Source: Mycolicibacterium malmesburyense
GTDB lineage: Bacteria; Actinomycetota; Actinomycetes; Mycobacteriales; Mycobacteriaceae
Length of the DNA: 11,261 bases
Reading direction: 5' to 3'
Assembly: GCF_001050015.1 (NCBI RefSeq)
Contig: NZ_CVTB01000323.1
Span: forward strand, 1-11,261
The notes under the pieces: generated by a model
Seen by the model: the letters and a program-made list of their open reading frames with translations, nothing else
Told to the model about the DNA's origin: nothing
Database searches by the model: none
Shown here: one piece after another, positions 1 through 5,858 of the stretch
Layout of the letters: the number at the start of each line of letters is the position of its first letter
Position numbering within the stretch: position 1 is the stretch's first letter
Program-made: the position numbers and the translations under genes

Positions 1-1137
1 GTGGACCTGCCCGCACCGGATCCCGCCCTGCCGCACCTCGCCGATGTGGTGCCGTCGGTTTTCTCGGCGATGGGTGCGGAGGGCTTCGACAACAGGCTCG
101 AACTCCCCGGTGACCGCGCCGGAGCGTGCGTCCTGCTCATCGACGGGTTGGGTGCCGAACTCCTCGACCGATACGCCGCCGACGCGCCCACCATGGCATC
201 GCTGCGCGGCAGAACGTTGACGGTCGGTTTTCCGTCGACCACGGCCGCCGGCCTGGCGGCGGTCGGCACCGGCCGCCGGTCCGGCGAGCACGGTTTCGTC
301 GGCTACTCGTTCCGAGTGCCGGACGCCGGCGTGATCAACGCCCTGCGGTGGCGGCCGCACCCATGGGGCCAGGACCTTCGCTCGACGGTCGTGCCCGAAC
401 AGATGCAACCCTTGCCGACCACCTTCGAGCGGGCGGCCTCCGCGGACGTCGCCGTCAGCGTCGTCTCCGGCGCCGAGTTCACCGGCTCCGGACTGACCCG
501 CGCCGTGCTCCGTGGCGGGCGCTACGTGGGTGTCCACGCGCTCGGCGATCTCGCGGCGGCGGTGCAGACCACGCTGTCGGATGGCGGTTTCTGCTACGGC
601 TACCACGCCGAGCTCGACATGCTGGGGCATCTGTACGGCCCCGGATCGGCTCAGTGGCGCATGCAGCTGCGCCAGATCGACACGCTGATCGAGTCGGTGG
701 TCGAGTCGCTGCCGCCCGCCGGCCTGCTGGCCGTGGTGGCCGACCACGGCATGGTCGAGGTCACCGAGCACGAGACGGTCGACATCGACGCCACCCCTGC
801 CCTGCTGGACGGGGTGCAGGCGATCGGCGGCGAGGCGCGGGCTCGACACATCTATATAGAGGACGGCTCGCACGACGACGTGCTCCACGCCTGGCGGGCC
901 GTCCTGGGCGAGCGGGCGTGGGTGCTCTCGCGGGACGAGGCGATCGAGGCGGGCTGGTTCGGACCGCAGGTCAGCGACGAGATTCGGCCCCGGATCGGTG
1001 ACCTCGTGGCCGCCGCCCGCGGCTGCGCGGCGATCATCCGGCGCACGGTCGAACCGCTGGAATCGTCACTGGTCGGACACCACGGCTCGCTGACCTTCGC
1101 TGAGCAGACGGTTCCGTTGCTGTTAACGGTGGGCTGA
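1..1137 (+). CDS. alkaline phosphatase superfamily phosphodiesterase / nucleotide pyrophosphatase-like protein
   Basis: This 378-residue protein belongs to the type I phosphodiesterase/nucleotide pyrophosphatase branch of the alkaline phosphatase superfamily, two-metal hydrolases of phosphoesters or phosphodiesters. The metal and nucleophile motifs appear in order: LLIDGLG (Asp48), GFPSTTAAGL (nucleophile Ser/Thr at 79-81), YHAELDMLGH (Asp206, His210), VADHGM (Asp248, His249) and VGHHGSL (His360/361), so the active site looks complete. No signal peptide or membrane segment is visible, so it is probably cytoplasmic. The frame opens with GTG at the first base of the window. The length fits the family, so this may be the true start, but upstream sequence is missing and a few N-terminal residues could be lost. 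The physiological substrate cannot be read from sequence. The family call is firm, the function generic. Confidence 0.88.
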   Translation: MDLPAPDPALPHLADVVPSVFSAMGAEGFDNRLELPGDRAGACVLLIDGLGAELLDRYAADAPTMASLRGRTLTVGFPSTTAAGLAAVGTGRRSGEHGFVGYSFRVPDAGVINALRWRPHPWGQDLRSTVVPEQMQPLPTTFERAASADVAVSVVSGAEFTGSGLTRAVLRGGRYVGVHALGDLAAAVQTTLSDGGFCYGYHAELDMLGHLYGPGSAQWRMQLRQIDTLIESVVESLPPAGLLAVVADHGMVEVTEHETVDIDATPALLDGVQAIGGEARARHIYIEDGSHDDVLHAWRAVLGERAWVLSRDEAIEAGWFGPQVSDEIRPRIGDLVAAARGCAAIIRRTVEPLESSLVGHHGSLTFAEQTVPLLLTVG

Positions 1138-1142
1138 AACTC

Positions 1143-1157
1143 ACCGGTGGCGCCGGT
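1143..1157 (+). terminator. small hairpin just after the phosphodiesterase stop
   Basis: ACCGG (1143-1147) and CCGGT (1153-1157) form a 5-bp stem with a 5-nt loop, starting six bases after the TGA. There is no T-tract, and the stem is short, so this is only a possible terminator. Confidence 0.2.
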
Positions 1158-1215
1158 AGTAGTCGCCGGGATAAGCGACGTTACAACGTATTTCAGATCT
1201 TGAACCCGCGGTGCT

Positions 1216-1234
1216 GCGGCAATTCGATTGCTGC
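1216..1234 (+). other. 8-bp hairpin in the AT-richer spacer
   Basis: GCGGCAAT (1216-1223) pairs with ATTGCTGC (1227-1234) across a TCG triloop, with one G-U wobble. It lies about 80 bp after the phosphodiesterase stop and 100 bp before the NlpC/P60 start. The spacer 1141-1320 is about 52% G+C by my count, clearly below the flanking genes. The hairpin could be a terminator, part of an untranslated leader or part of a small RNA; the sequence does not decide. Confidence 0.35.
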
Positions 1235-1311
1235 GCTGACTAATTGGCCAGTGGTAATCGACGTTGCTGAGTACAAGCGAAAAGCGGGATTTTCCAATGC
1301 TATTCGTGAAG

Positions 1312-1317
1312 TACGCT
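1312..1317 (+). promoter_or_regulatory. candidate -10 for the NlpC/P60 gene, outer start
   Basis: TACGCT fits the mycobacterial TANNNT -10. Transcription would begin near 1324-1325, giving a leader of about 10 nt before GTG 1334. This competes with a second TANNNT (1377-1382) placed for leaderless expression from ATG 1391. Confidence 0.3.
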
Positions 1318-1333
1318 ATAGAAACTGCAGGCT

Positions 1334-2035
1334 GTGAACGCTGTCACAGAATTTGGTGGCGTTGCCGCGTCACTTGTAGCGTCCGACCGCATGTTTGCTA
1401 TTGCCACGCTATTGACGCTTGTAAACCAGGTGTCCGGCACGCCGTACGTGTCCGGCGGGGACTCCCCGGCCGGCACGGATTGCTCGGGCCTGGTGTCTTG
1501 GGTGACGAACGCAGCGACCGGCCGGCCCGTCTACGGCGACCGGTTCAACACCGGAAACATCGAGAGCGCCCTTCTCGAGCGCGGGTTCCAGTACGGCACC
1601 CAGCCGGGCGCGCTGGTGGTCGGCTGGAACGGCGGCCACACCGCGGCCACCCTGCCCGACGGCACGGCGGTCTCGTCCGGTGAGGGCGGCGGCGTGAAGG
1701 TCGGCGGTGGTGGCGCCTATCAGGACCAGTTCACCAACCACATGTTCCTTCCGGCGCCTCCTGAGCAGCCCATGGTCCCCGGTGCGCCGTCCGCGCCGGT
1801 CGTCATGATGGCCGGCCACGAGGCCCCTCCGCCGGCCGATCCGTTCGCGCCGCCGCCTCCGCCGCCGGGCGACCCGTTCGCGCCGCCGCCTCCGGCGGAT
1901 CCGTTCGCGCCGCCGCCGGTGAACCCGCTGGCTCCGCCGCCTCCGGGCGATCCGCTCGCGCCGCCGCCTCCGGCTCCGGCCCCGCCGGCCGATCCGTTCG
2001 CGCCCCCGCCACCGGCTCCGATGCCTCCGGCCTGA
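1334..2035 (+). CDS. NlpC/P60-type peptidase with proline-rich DPFAPPP repeat tail
   Basis: This 233-residue protein has an N-terminal NlpC/P60-like cysteine peptidase domain (about residues 22-140) and a Pro-rich tail (about 163-233). Family enzymes cut peptide stems of peptidoglycan. The catalytic Cys50 lies in GTDCSGLVSW and His102 in GWNGGHTAATLPDG; the domain closes with QDQFTNHMFLP. From memory this arrangement resembles the N-terminal peptidase of mycobacteriophage endolysins. The tail holds six [D/N]P[F/L]AP units at residues 169, 180, 189, 197, 206 and 220. No signal peptide is evident although the substrate would be in the wall, so export is unexplained. An in-frame TAG at 1319 limits the upstream extension. 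GTG 1334 is the longest start; ATG 1391, preceded by TAGCGT and 8 nt, is a good leaderless alternative that keeps the catalytic residues. The 5' end is AT-richer than the rest. Confidence 0.78.
   Translation: MNAVTEFGGVAASLVASDRMFAIATLLTLVNQVSGTPYVSGGDSPAGTDCSGLVSWVTNAATGRPVYGDRFNTGNIESALLERGFQYGTQPGALVVGWNGGHTAATLPDGTAVSSGEGGGVKVGGGGAYQDQFTNHMFLPAPPEQPMVPGAPSAPVVMMAGHEAPPPADPFAPPPPPPGDPFAPPPPADPFAPPPVNPLAPPPPGDPLAPPPPAPAPPADPFAPPPPAPMPPA
1377..1382 (+). promoter_or_regulatory. candidate leaderless -10 before the alternative start ATG 1391
   Basis: TAGCGT is followed by exactly 8 nt and then ATG 1391, the same geometry seen before several other genes in the window. If used, the NlpC/P60 protein begins with MFAIATLL and loses 19 residues. 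It lies inside the longer reading frame, so it may also be chance. Confidence 0.35.
1838..2032 (+). repeat. in-frame tandem repeat encoding DPFAPPPP-like units
   Basis: Six degenerate copies of a motif like gatccgttcgcgccgccg start at 1838, 1871, 1898, 1922, 1949 and 1991, spaced 24-42 bp in multiples of three. They encode the Pro-rich tail of the NlpC/P60 protein. The uneven spacing and synonymous differences point to old duplications, with length variation possible between strains. Such tails can cross a cell wall or bind partners; that role is inferred. Confidence 0.8.
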
Positions 2036-2053
2036 GCCCGATCCGCGCCCGGA

Positions 2054-2059
2054 TAGCCT
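2054..2059 (+). promoter_or_regulatory. -10 element, leaderless promoter of the YaaA-family gene
   Basis: TAGCCT is followed by 7 nt and then GTG 2067, so transcription would start at or next to the start codon. There is no Shine-Dalgarno sequence before this GTG, which supports leaderless expression separate from the gene upstream. Confidence 0.55.
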
Positions 2060-2066
2060 CTGCGGC

Positions 2067-2813
2067 GTGATCGTGCTTCTTCCGCCCTCGGAGACCAAGC
2101 GGGTCGGCGGCGACGGGCCACCGCTGCGCCTGGAGTCGCTCAGCTCGCCGGAACTTGTGCCGCTGCGCGCTGAACTCCTCGGTGAGCTGGTGGAGCTGGC
2201 CGCCGATCGGCCGGCATGTCGCCGGGCCTTGGGGCTGTCGGCCGCGCAGGACGCCGAGATCGATCGGAACGCCGAGTTGCGGAGCGCACCGACGCTGCCC
2301 GCGATCAGCCGCTACACCGGCGTCCTTTACGACGCCCTCGACGTGGGATCGCTGCGCGGGGCCGCGGCGTCCCGGGCACGCGCCCGCCTGGCCGTCGGCT
2401 CGGCGCTGTTCGGGCTGTTACGCGCCGATGATCCGATACCGGCGTACCGGCTCTCGGCGACGTCGAAGCTTCCCGGACGGCCCACACTTGCGACGCGGTG
2501 GCGCCCTGTGCTGGAACCAGTGCTGGCCGGTTGGGCCGCCGACGAGCTGGTCGTCGATCTGCGCTCCGGTTCGTATGCGGCGCTCGGTCGGCTCCCCGGC
2601 GCCGTCCGCGTCGACGTTGTCGCCGAGCGTCCCGATGGCCACCGAAGCGTGGTGACCCATTTCAACAAGGCGCACAAGGGGCGGCTCGCCCGAATCCTGG
2701 CCGGCACCCGATCCGAGCCCGCCGATGCCGCTGCGGTCGCCGCGGTGGCACGGCGCGCCGGAATGCGGGTGGAACGGAGTGGAAACGATCTGACGGTCGT
2801 CGTGGCGGCCTGA
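2067..2813 (+). CDS. yaaA: YaaA family (DUF328) peroxide stress-type protein
   Basis: This 248-residue protein spans the whole YaaA/DUF328 family. In E. coli YaaA limits free iron and so reduces DNA and protein damage during hydrogen peroxide stress; that role is transferred from the family. Signature segments are the N-terminal LLPPSETKR (residues 4-12), SRYTGVLYDAL (81-91), FGLLRADDPIPAYRL (115-129) and the C-terminal FNKAHKGRLARIL (199-211). It is cytoplasmic, with no signal or membrane segment. GTG 2067 is chosen because the family N-terminus begins there and a TANNNT -10 lies 7 nt before it. It ends 9 bp before the stop of the convergent secreted-protein gene, so the two transcripts may overlap at their 3' ends. 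Confidence 0.88.
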   Translation: MIVLLPPSETKRVGGDGPPLRLESLSSPELVPLRAELLGELVELAADRPACRRALGLSAAQDAEIDRNAELRSAPTLPAISRYTGVLYDALDVGSLRGAAASRARARLAVGSALFGLLRADDPIPAYRLSATSKLPGRPTLATRWRPVLEPVLAGWAADELVVDLRSGSYAALGRLPGAVRVDVVAERPDGHRSVVTHFNKAHKGRLARILAGTRSEPADAAAVAAVARRAGMRVERSGNDLTVVVAA

Positions 2814-2822
2814 CCGCCCGCG

Positions 2823-3314
2823 TCAGATCTTGACGATCATGTCGCTGGTGTAGAACTCCGCGGGGCTCTGCGAGAACGGGTCGGGGCGGGTGATGAGCAC
2901 CCATGCCCCCGTCGCACCCGGTTCGACGCCGTCGTGGAGGGTGACCGAGCCGTTCCCGAGACCGTCGGTCTGCAACGCCGCCTGAGCGACCCCCGGATCG
3001 CCGCCGAAGCAGGGCGCCGACGACGGGCGTGGAAGCTGAATGAGCCTGACGTCGTAGCGCATGTTGGGCTTCGCCACCAGGAGGTCGACGTTCGCGGTCA
3101 GGCCCGAGCCGTTGACGCCGATAACGCTCGTCGCGCGGCCGTAGCCAGTCGGCCCGTTGTAGTCGGTCTCGCTGAAATCGCACCGCCGGGACACCTGGTT
3201 CATCGGGACGAACGTGTCGCCGGCCGTTGCGGTTCCAGCGCCGACAAACACCCCGAGGGGCGCCGCGGTCATCACGGCGGCGGCGGAGGCCATCAGTCGA
3301 ATCGGTCGGCGCAT
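2823..3314 (-). CDS. secreted hypothetical protein with Sec signal peptide
   Basis: The function of this 163-residue precursor is not recognised. It starts with a clear Sec signal: MRRPIR, a hydrophobic stretch at about residues 8-26, and a probable cut after TATA (residue 31, before GDTF). The mature part of about 132 residues has two cysteines, Cys45 and Cys102, which could form a disulfide, and a beta-rich pattern such as TANVDLLVAKP and GSVTLHDG. No catalytic motif or lipobox is seen. ATG 3314 is preferred over an upstream ATG at 3389 because the signal peptide begins there and a GGGGA-type ribosome site lies 8 nt before it. The gene lies 125 bp downstream of the acyl-CoA synthetase on the same strand; a TACGGT on the minus strand (3378-3383) could be its own -10. 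It resembles conserved mycobacterial exported proteins of unknown role. Confidence 0.8.
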   Translation of the reverse strand: MRRPIRLMASAAAVMTAAPLGVFVGAGTATAGDTFVPMNQVSRRCDFSETDYNGPTGYGRATSVIGVNGSGLTANVDLLVAKPNMRYDVRLIQLPRPSSAPCFGGDPGVAQAALQTDGLGNGSVTLHDGVEPGATGAWVLITRPDPFSQSPAEFYTSDMIVKI

Positions 3315-3439
3315 GTCTTCATCCCCGTTCCTCGTCCGCGGCGGTGTGCTGCACCCACGGGATTGACCTACGCCGATACCGTAAACCACCCGTCACCCGC
3401 ACAGGTCCGGTTCGCCGGGTCTTCGGCTGGAGACGGCGG

Positions 3440-5071
3440 TCAGTCCCGGCACTCGACGATGTCGTAGGCGCCGTCGGCATACCGTGCCCTGATCGCCTTC
3501 TTGTCGAACTTGCCGACGCTGGTCTTGGGCACCTCATCGATGAAAGCCCAGCGTTCCGGCAGCCAGAACCGGGGCACGTTGTCGCACAGATGTTTCCGGA
3601 GTTCCTCCGGGGTGACGGATGCGTCGCCGTCGAGCACCACGGCCGCCAGCGGCCGCTCCTGCCAGCGCTCGTCGGGCACGGCGACGACCGCGGCCTCGTA
3701 CACGGCGGGGTGGTCCATGATCCGCAGCTCCAACTCCACCGACGAGATCCACTCCCCGCCGGACTTGATCACGTCCTTGGCGCGGTCGGTCAGCGTGATG
3801 AAGCCCTGCGGGTCGATCTTGCCGACGTCGCCGGTGCGCAGCCACCCGTCGTCGAATTTGGTGGGGTCGGCGTTGCGGTAGTACGAGCCGGTGATCCACG
3901 GGCCGCGAATCTCGATCTCGCCCACGGCTTTTCCGTCGCTGGGCAGCACCGCGCCCGCGTCGTCGACGATGCGGACCTCGACCCCGCACATGGCGCGTCC
4001 CGCGGTGGCGCGCAACGTCCAGTGATCGGCACCCGTGACCTCGGGCGGCGGAATCGCGATCGCCGCCAGCGGAGAGGTCTCGGTCATGCCCCAGCCCTGC
4101 CGGATCACCACGCCGAAGCGCTCCTCGTATTCCTTCATCATTGCCAGCGGCACGGCCGACCCGCCGCAACAGACGGTGCGCAACGACGAGATGTCCCGAT
4201 CCGGATTGGCGTGCAGGTAGTTGAGCACGTCATTCCATATCGTCGGTACCGCCGCGGAGATGGTCGGGCGGTGCCGCTCGATCATGTCGACCAGCGGAGC
4301 CGCCTGCAGGAACCGGTCCGGCAGCACCAGGTCCGCGCCGGCCATCACCGCCGCATAGGGCTGACCCCACGCGTTGGCGTGGAACATGGGCACGACGGTC
4401 AACAAGCGGTCGCCGTCGACCAGCCCGATGCTGTTGCCGCTGCACACGGCCATCGAATGCAGGTACGCCGAGCGGTGGCTGTAGACGACGCCCTTCGGGT
4501 TGCCGGTGGTGCCGCTGGTGTAACACATTGCGGCGGCGCTTTTTTCGTCGAGAACGGGCCAGTCGTACTCGAGCGGCTGCCCCGCCAGTAGATCGTCGTA
4601 GCGGATCACCCTGGGGCCCGCGTCGGCGAGTTCGGAAATGTCACCCTCCCCCACCGCGACCACGGTGTGCACGGTGGTCAGCTGCGGCAGGATCGGCGCG
4701 AACAGCCCCGCGAGCGACATGTCAACCAGCACAACGGAATCCTCGGCCTGATTGGCGATGAACGCGACCTGCTCACCGGACAACCGGATGTTGAGGGTGT
4801 GCAGTACGGCCCCCATGCACGGTGCGGCGAAGTAGGCCTCCAGGTGTTCCTGGTTGTTCCACATGAACGTGGCGACGCGTTGGTCTCCGGTGACGCCGAG
4901 CCCCCGCAGGCCGTGGGCCAACTGGGCGACCCGGGTACCGAATTCGCCGAAACTGATCTCCCGGGCCCCGCCGGCGCTCGCGGTGATCACCTTGCGGCCG
5001 GAGTGCCATCCCGTACCGTGCCGCAGGATCGTCGTCAGGGTGAGCGGAAAGTCCTGCATCGTGCTGTCCAT
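3440..5071 (-). CDS. fadD: fatty-acid--CoA ligase (FadD-type acyl-CoA synthetase)
   Basis: This 543-residue member of the ANL superfamily activates a fatty acid to acyl-AMP and then to acyl-CoA. Motifs seen: P-loop YTSGTTGNPKG (184-194), VPMFHANAWG (227-236), adenine-binding GWGMTETSP (326-334), GWLRTGD (409-415, with Asp415 for ribose), hinge region DRAKDVIKSGGEWIS (429-443) and catalytic Lys521 in TSVGKFDKK. All key residues are present. ATG 5071 is chosen because GGGAG (5078-5082) lies 6 nt upstream; the frame extends to 5125 and also has ATGs at 5077 and 5059. Length and the MDSTMQDFPLT start resemble the mycobacterial medium/long-chain FadD14-like group from memory, so chain length remains uncertain. 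It diverges from the small membrane protein across a 96-bp spacer that holds an inverted repeat. Confidence 0.92.
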   Translation of the reverse strand: MDSTMQDFPLTLTTILRHGTGWHSGRKVITASAGGAREISFGEFGTRVAQLAHGLRGLGVTGDQRVATFMWNNQEHLEAYFAAPCMGAVLHTLNIRLSGEQVAFIANQAEDSVVLVDMSLAGLFAPILPQLTTVHTVVAVGEGDISELADAGPRVIRYDDLLAGQPLEYDWPVLDEKSAAAMCYTSGTTGNPKGVVYSHRSAYLHSMAVCSGNSIGLVDGDRLLTVVPMFHANAWGQPYAAVMAGADLVLPDRFLQAAPLVDMIERHRPTISAAVPTIWNDVLNYLHANPDRDISSLRTVCCGGSAVPLAMMKEYEERFGVVIRQGWGMTETSPLAAIAIPPPEVTGADHWTLRATAGRAMCGVEVRIVDDAGAVLPSDGKAVGEIEIRGPWITGSYYRNADPTKFDDGWLRTGDVGKIDPQGFITLTDRAKDVIKSGGEWISSVELELRIMDHPAVYEAAVVAVPDERWQERPLAAVVLDGDASVTPEELRKHLCDNVPRFWLPERWAFIDEVPKTSVGKFDKKAIRARYADGAYDIVECRD

Positions 5072-5077
5072 GGACAT

Positions 5078-5082
5078 CTCCC
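5078..5082 (-). promoter_or_regulatory. Shine-Dalgarno site fixing the fadD start
   Basis: On the minus strand GGGAG lies 6 nt before ATG 5071 but directly abuts ATG 5077, so 5071 is favoured as the start. Confidence 0.6.
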
Positions 5083-5111
5083 GGGTGCTGGATCGATGAC
5101 GACATGATGGT

Positions 5112-5147
5112 CGATGCACTGGCATTTCGACGGGAAACCGTGCATCG
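5112..5147. repeat. 8-bp inverted repeat in the fadD / membrane-protein spacer
   Basis: CGATGCAC (5112-5119) and GTGCATCG (5140-5147) are perfect inverted arms separated by 20 bp. They lie between divergent genes; the right arm ends 6 bp before the candidate -10 of the plus-strand gene. This could be a two-site operator or a cruciform. No regulator family is recognised from the arms. Confidence 0.45.
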
Positions 5148-5153
5148 CGTCGC

Positions 5154-5159
5154 TAGCAT
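5154..5159 (+). promoter_or_regulatory. -10 element, leaderless promoter of the small membrane protein
   Basis: TAGCAT is followed by 8 nt and ATG 5168, which fits leaderless transcription. No Shine-Dalgarno sequence precedes the ATG. Confidence 0.55.
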
Positions 5160-5167
5160 CTGCGGTC

Positions 5168-5542
5168 ATGGCCCACCCCAGCTATCCCGGCTATCCGCCG
5201 CCGCAGCCGTACCAGCGGCCGGTGTCCGGCGCGGACATCGCGGCGTCGGTCGTCGCCCTGGTGATCACCGCCGGGATGATCGCCGTCGGAGCGTTCTTCG
5301 GGCTGTTCTCGCTGGCATTCCTGGACCACTGCCCGCCCGCGACATGCAGCGAGGAAGGCGCCGTGAACGCGGTCTTCACCGCCGTGCTGCTGGCGATCGC
5401 GATCGGGGTGGCCGGCCTGATCATGACCGTTGTGCAGCTGGTGCGCCGTGCGCCCGGGTGGCCGTTCGCGTTGGGAACGTTCGGGTTGTGCTTGGCCACG
5501 TTCGTCCTCGGTGGTTTCGCCTACACCGCGGCTGTCAGCTGA
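5168..5542 (+). CDS. small three-helix membrane protein with Pro/Tyr-rich N-terminus
   Basis: This is a 124-residue integral membrane protein of unknown function. Residues 1-20 are a cytoplasm-like leader rich in Pro and Tyr (YPGYPPPQPYQRP), common on actinobacterial small membrane proteins. Hydrophobic segments lie at about residues 23-52, 67-92 and 98-121. Cys55 and Cys60 sit in the short loop after the first segment and might form a disulfide outside the cell. Positive residues (LVRRAPG, 91-97) after the second helix suggest that end faces the cytoplasm. ATG 5168 is preferred over the longer frame from 5114 because a TANNNT -10 lies 8 nt before it and the PYP leader follows directly. It diverges from fadD and is followed 41 bp later by the 79-residue gene. 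Confidence 0.75.
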   Translation: MAHPSYPGYPPPQPYQRPVSGADIAASVVALVITAGMIAVGAFFGLFSLAFLDHCPPATCSEEGAVNAVFTAVLLAIAIGVAGLIMTVVQLVRRAPGWPFALGTFGLCLATFVLGGFAYTAAVS

Positions 5543-5570
5543 AACCCCCGAGCGCCCGGGCAATCTGGCC

Positions 5571-5576
5571 TACCGT
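5571..5576 (+). promoter_or_regulatory. -10 element, leaderless promoter of the 79-residue gene
   Basis: TACCGT is followed by 7 nt and GTG 5584. With no ribosome site before the GTG, leaderless expression is the simplest reading. Confidence 0.5.
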
Positions 5577-5583
5577 TGGTCGC

Positions 5584-5823
5584 GTGGAAGCACACCCGGC
5601 AAAAGCCCCCGGCCTGGTAGCGGTCGAGGCACTGCGCTCAGGGGACCCCGTCGTCGATGTCCACGGTGGCGGTCAGCATTACACGGTGTTGGAGGCCAAA
5701 GACCTCGGTGAGGGATGCGTCGTCCTCGAGCTGGAGTCCAAGGCCCACGACGAACTGCGGGTGATCGAGATGACGTTCCCCGCCGGTTACCAACTGGAAA
5801 GATCGCCTCGGCGACTGCTGTAG
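5584..5823 (+). CDS. conserved-looking 79-residue hypothetical protein
   Basis: The function is not recognised. The 79-residue product has no signal peptide or membrane segment and reads as a small beta-rich domain: GDPVVDVHGGGQHYTVLEAKDL, then CVVLELES and VIEMTFPAGYQLERS. Short beta-strand patterns of this kind suggest an SH3-like barrel or a small binding domain, but this is only a shape guess. The frame is open from 5104, but the part before 5584 overlaps the membrane protein gene in another frame; GTG 5584 fits the -10 at 5571-5576. It ends 35 bp before the hotdog-protein start, so the two may be partly co-transcribed although the next gene has its own strong ribosome site. Confidence 0.65.
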   Translation: MEAHPAKAPGLVAVEALRSGDPVVDVHGGGQHYTVLEAKDLGEGCVVLELESKAHDELRVIEMTFPAGYQLERSPRRLL

Positions 5824-5847
5824 ACCGCCGTCGGCGTCACCTCAGAT

Positions 5848-5852
5848 AGGAG
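5848..5852 (+). promoter_or_regulatory. Shine-Dalgarno site of the double-hotdog gene
   Basis: AGGAG lies 6 nt before GTG 5859. This supports the GTG start and indicates a leadered transcript, possibly reading through from the 79-residue gene. Confidence 0.65.
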
Positions 5853-5858
5853 TGCTGC

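Noticed and set aside
1196..1212. Reverse-strand GCGGGTTCAAG, resembling a tRNA T-arm and thus a possible attachment site
   Set aside because: The bases that follow cannot form the T-stem, and no acceptor or anticodon arm is nearby; no integrase gene is in the window.
1409..2121. Minus-strand frames giving Arg-rich and Gly/Ala-rich (PE_PGRS-like) proteins opposite the NlpC/P60 repeat tail
   Set aside because: The Gly-rich look is simply the reverse of the proline repeat codons; there is no PE domain or separate start signal.
3407..3418. CCGG-TTCG-CCGG hairpin downstream of fadD as terminator
   Set aside because: Only a 4-bp stem, extension is mismatched in the minus-strand RNA, and there is no U-tract.
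3227..4591. Long plus-strand open frame (454 codons) antisense to fadD
   Set aside because: It lies opposite a complete acyl-CoA synthetase with all motifs; its product is Arg/His/Val-rich low-complexity sequence typical of the shadow frame in high-G+C DNA, with no domain seen.
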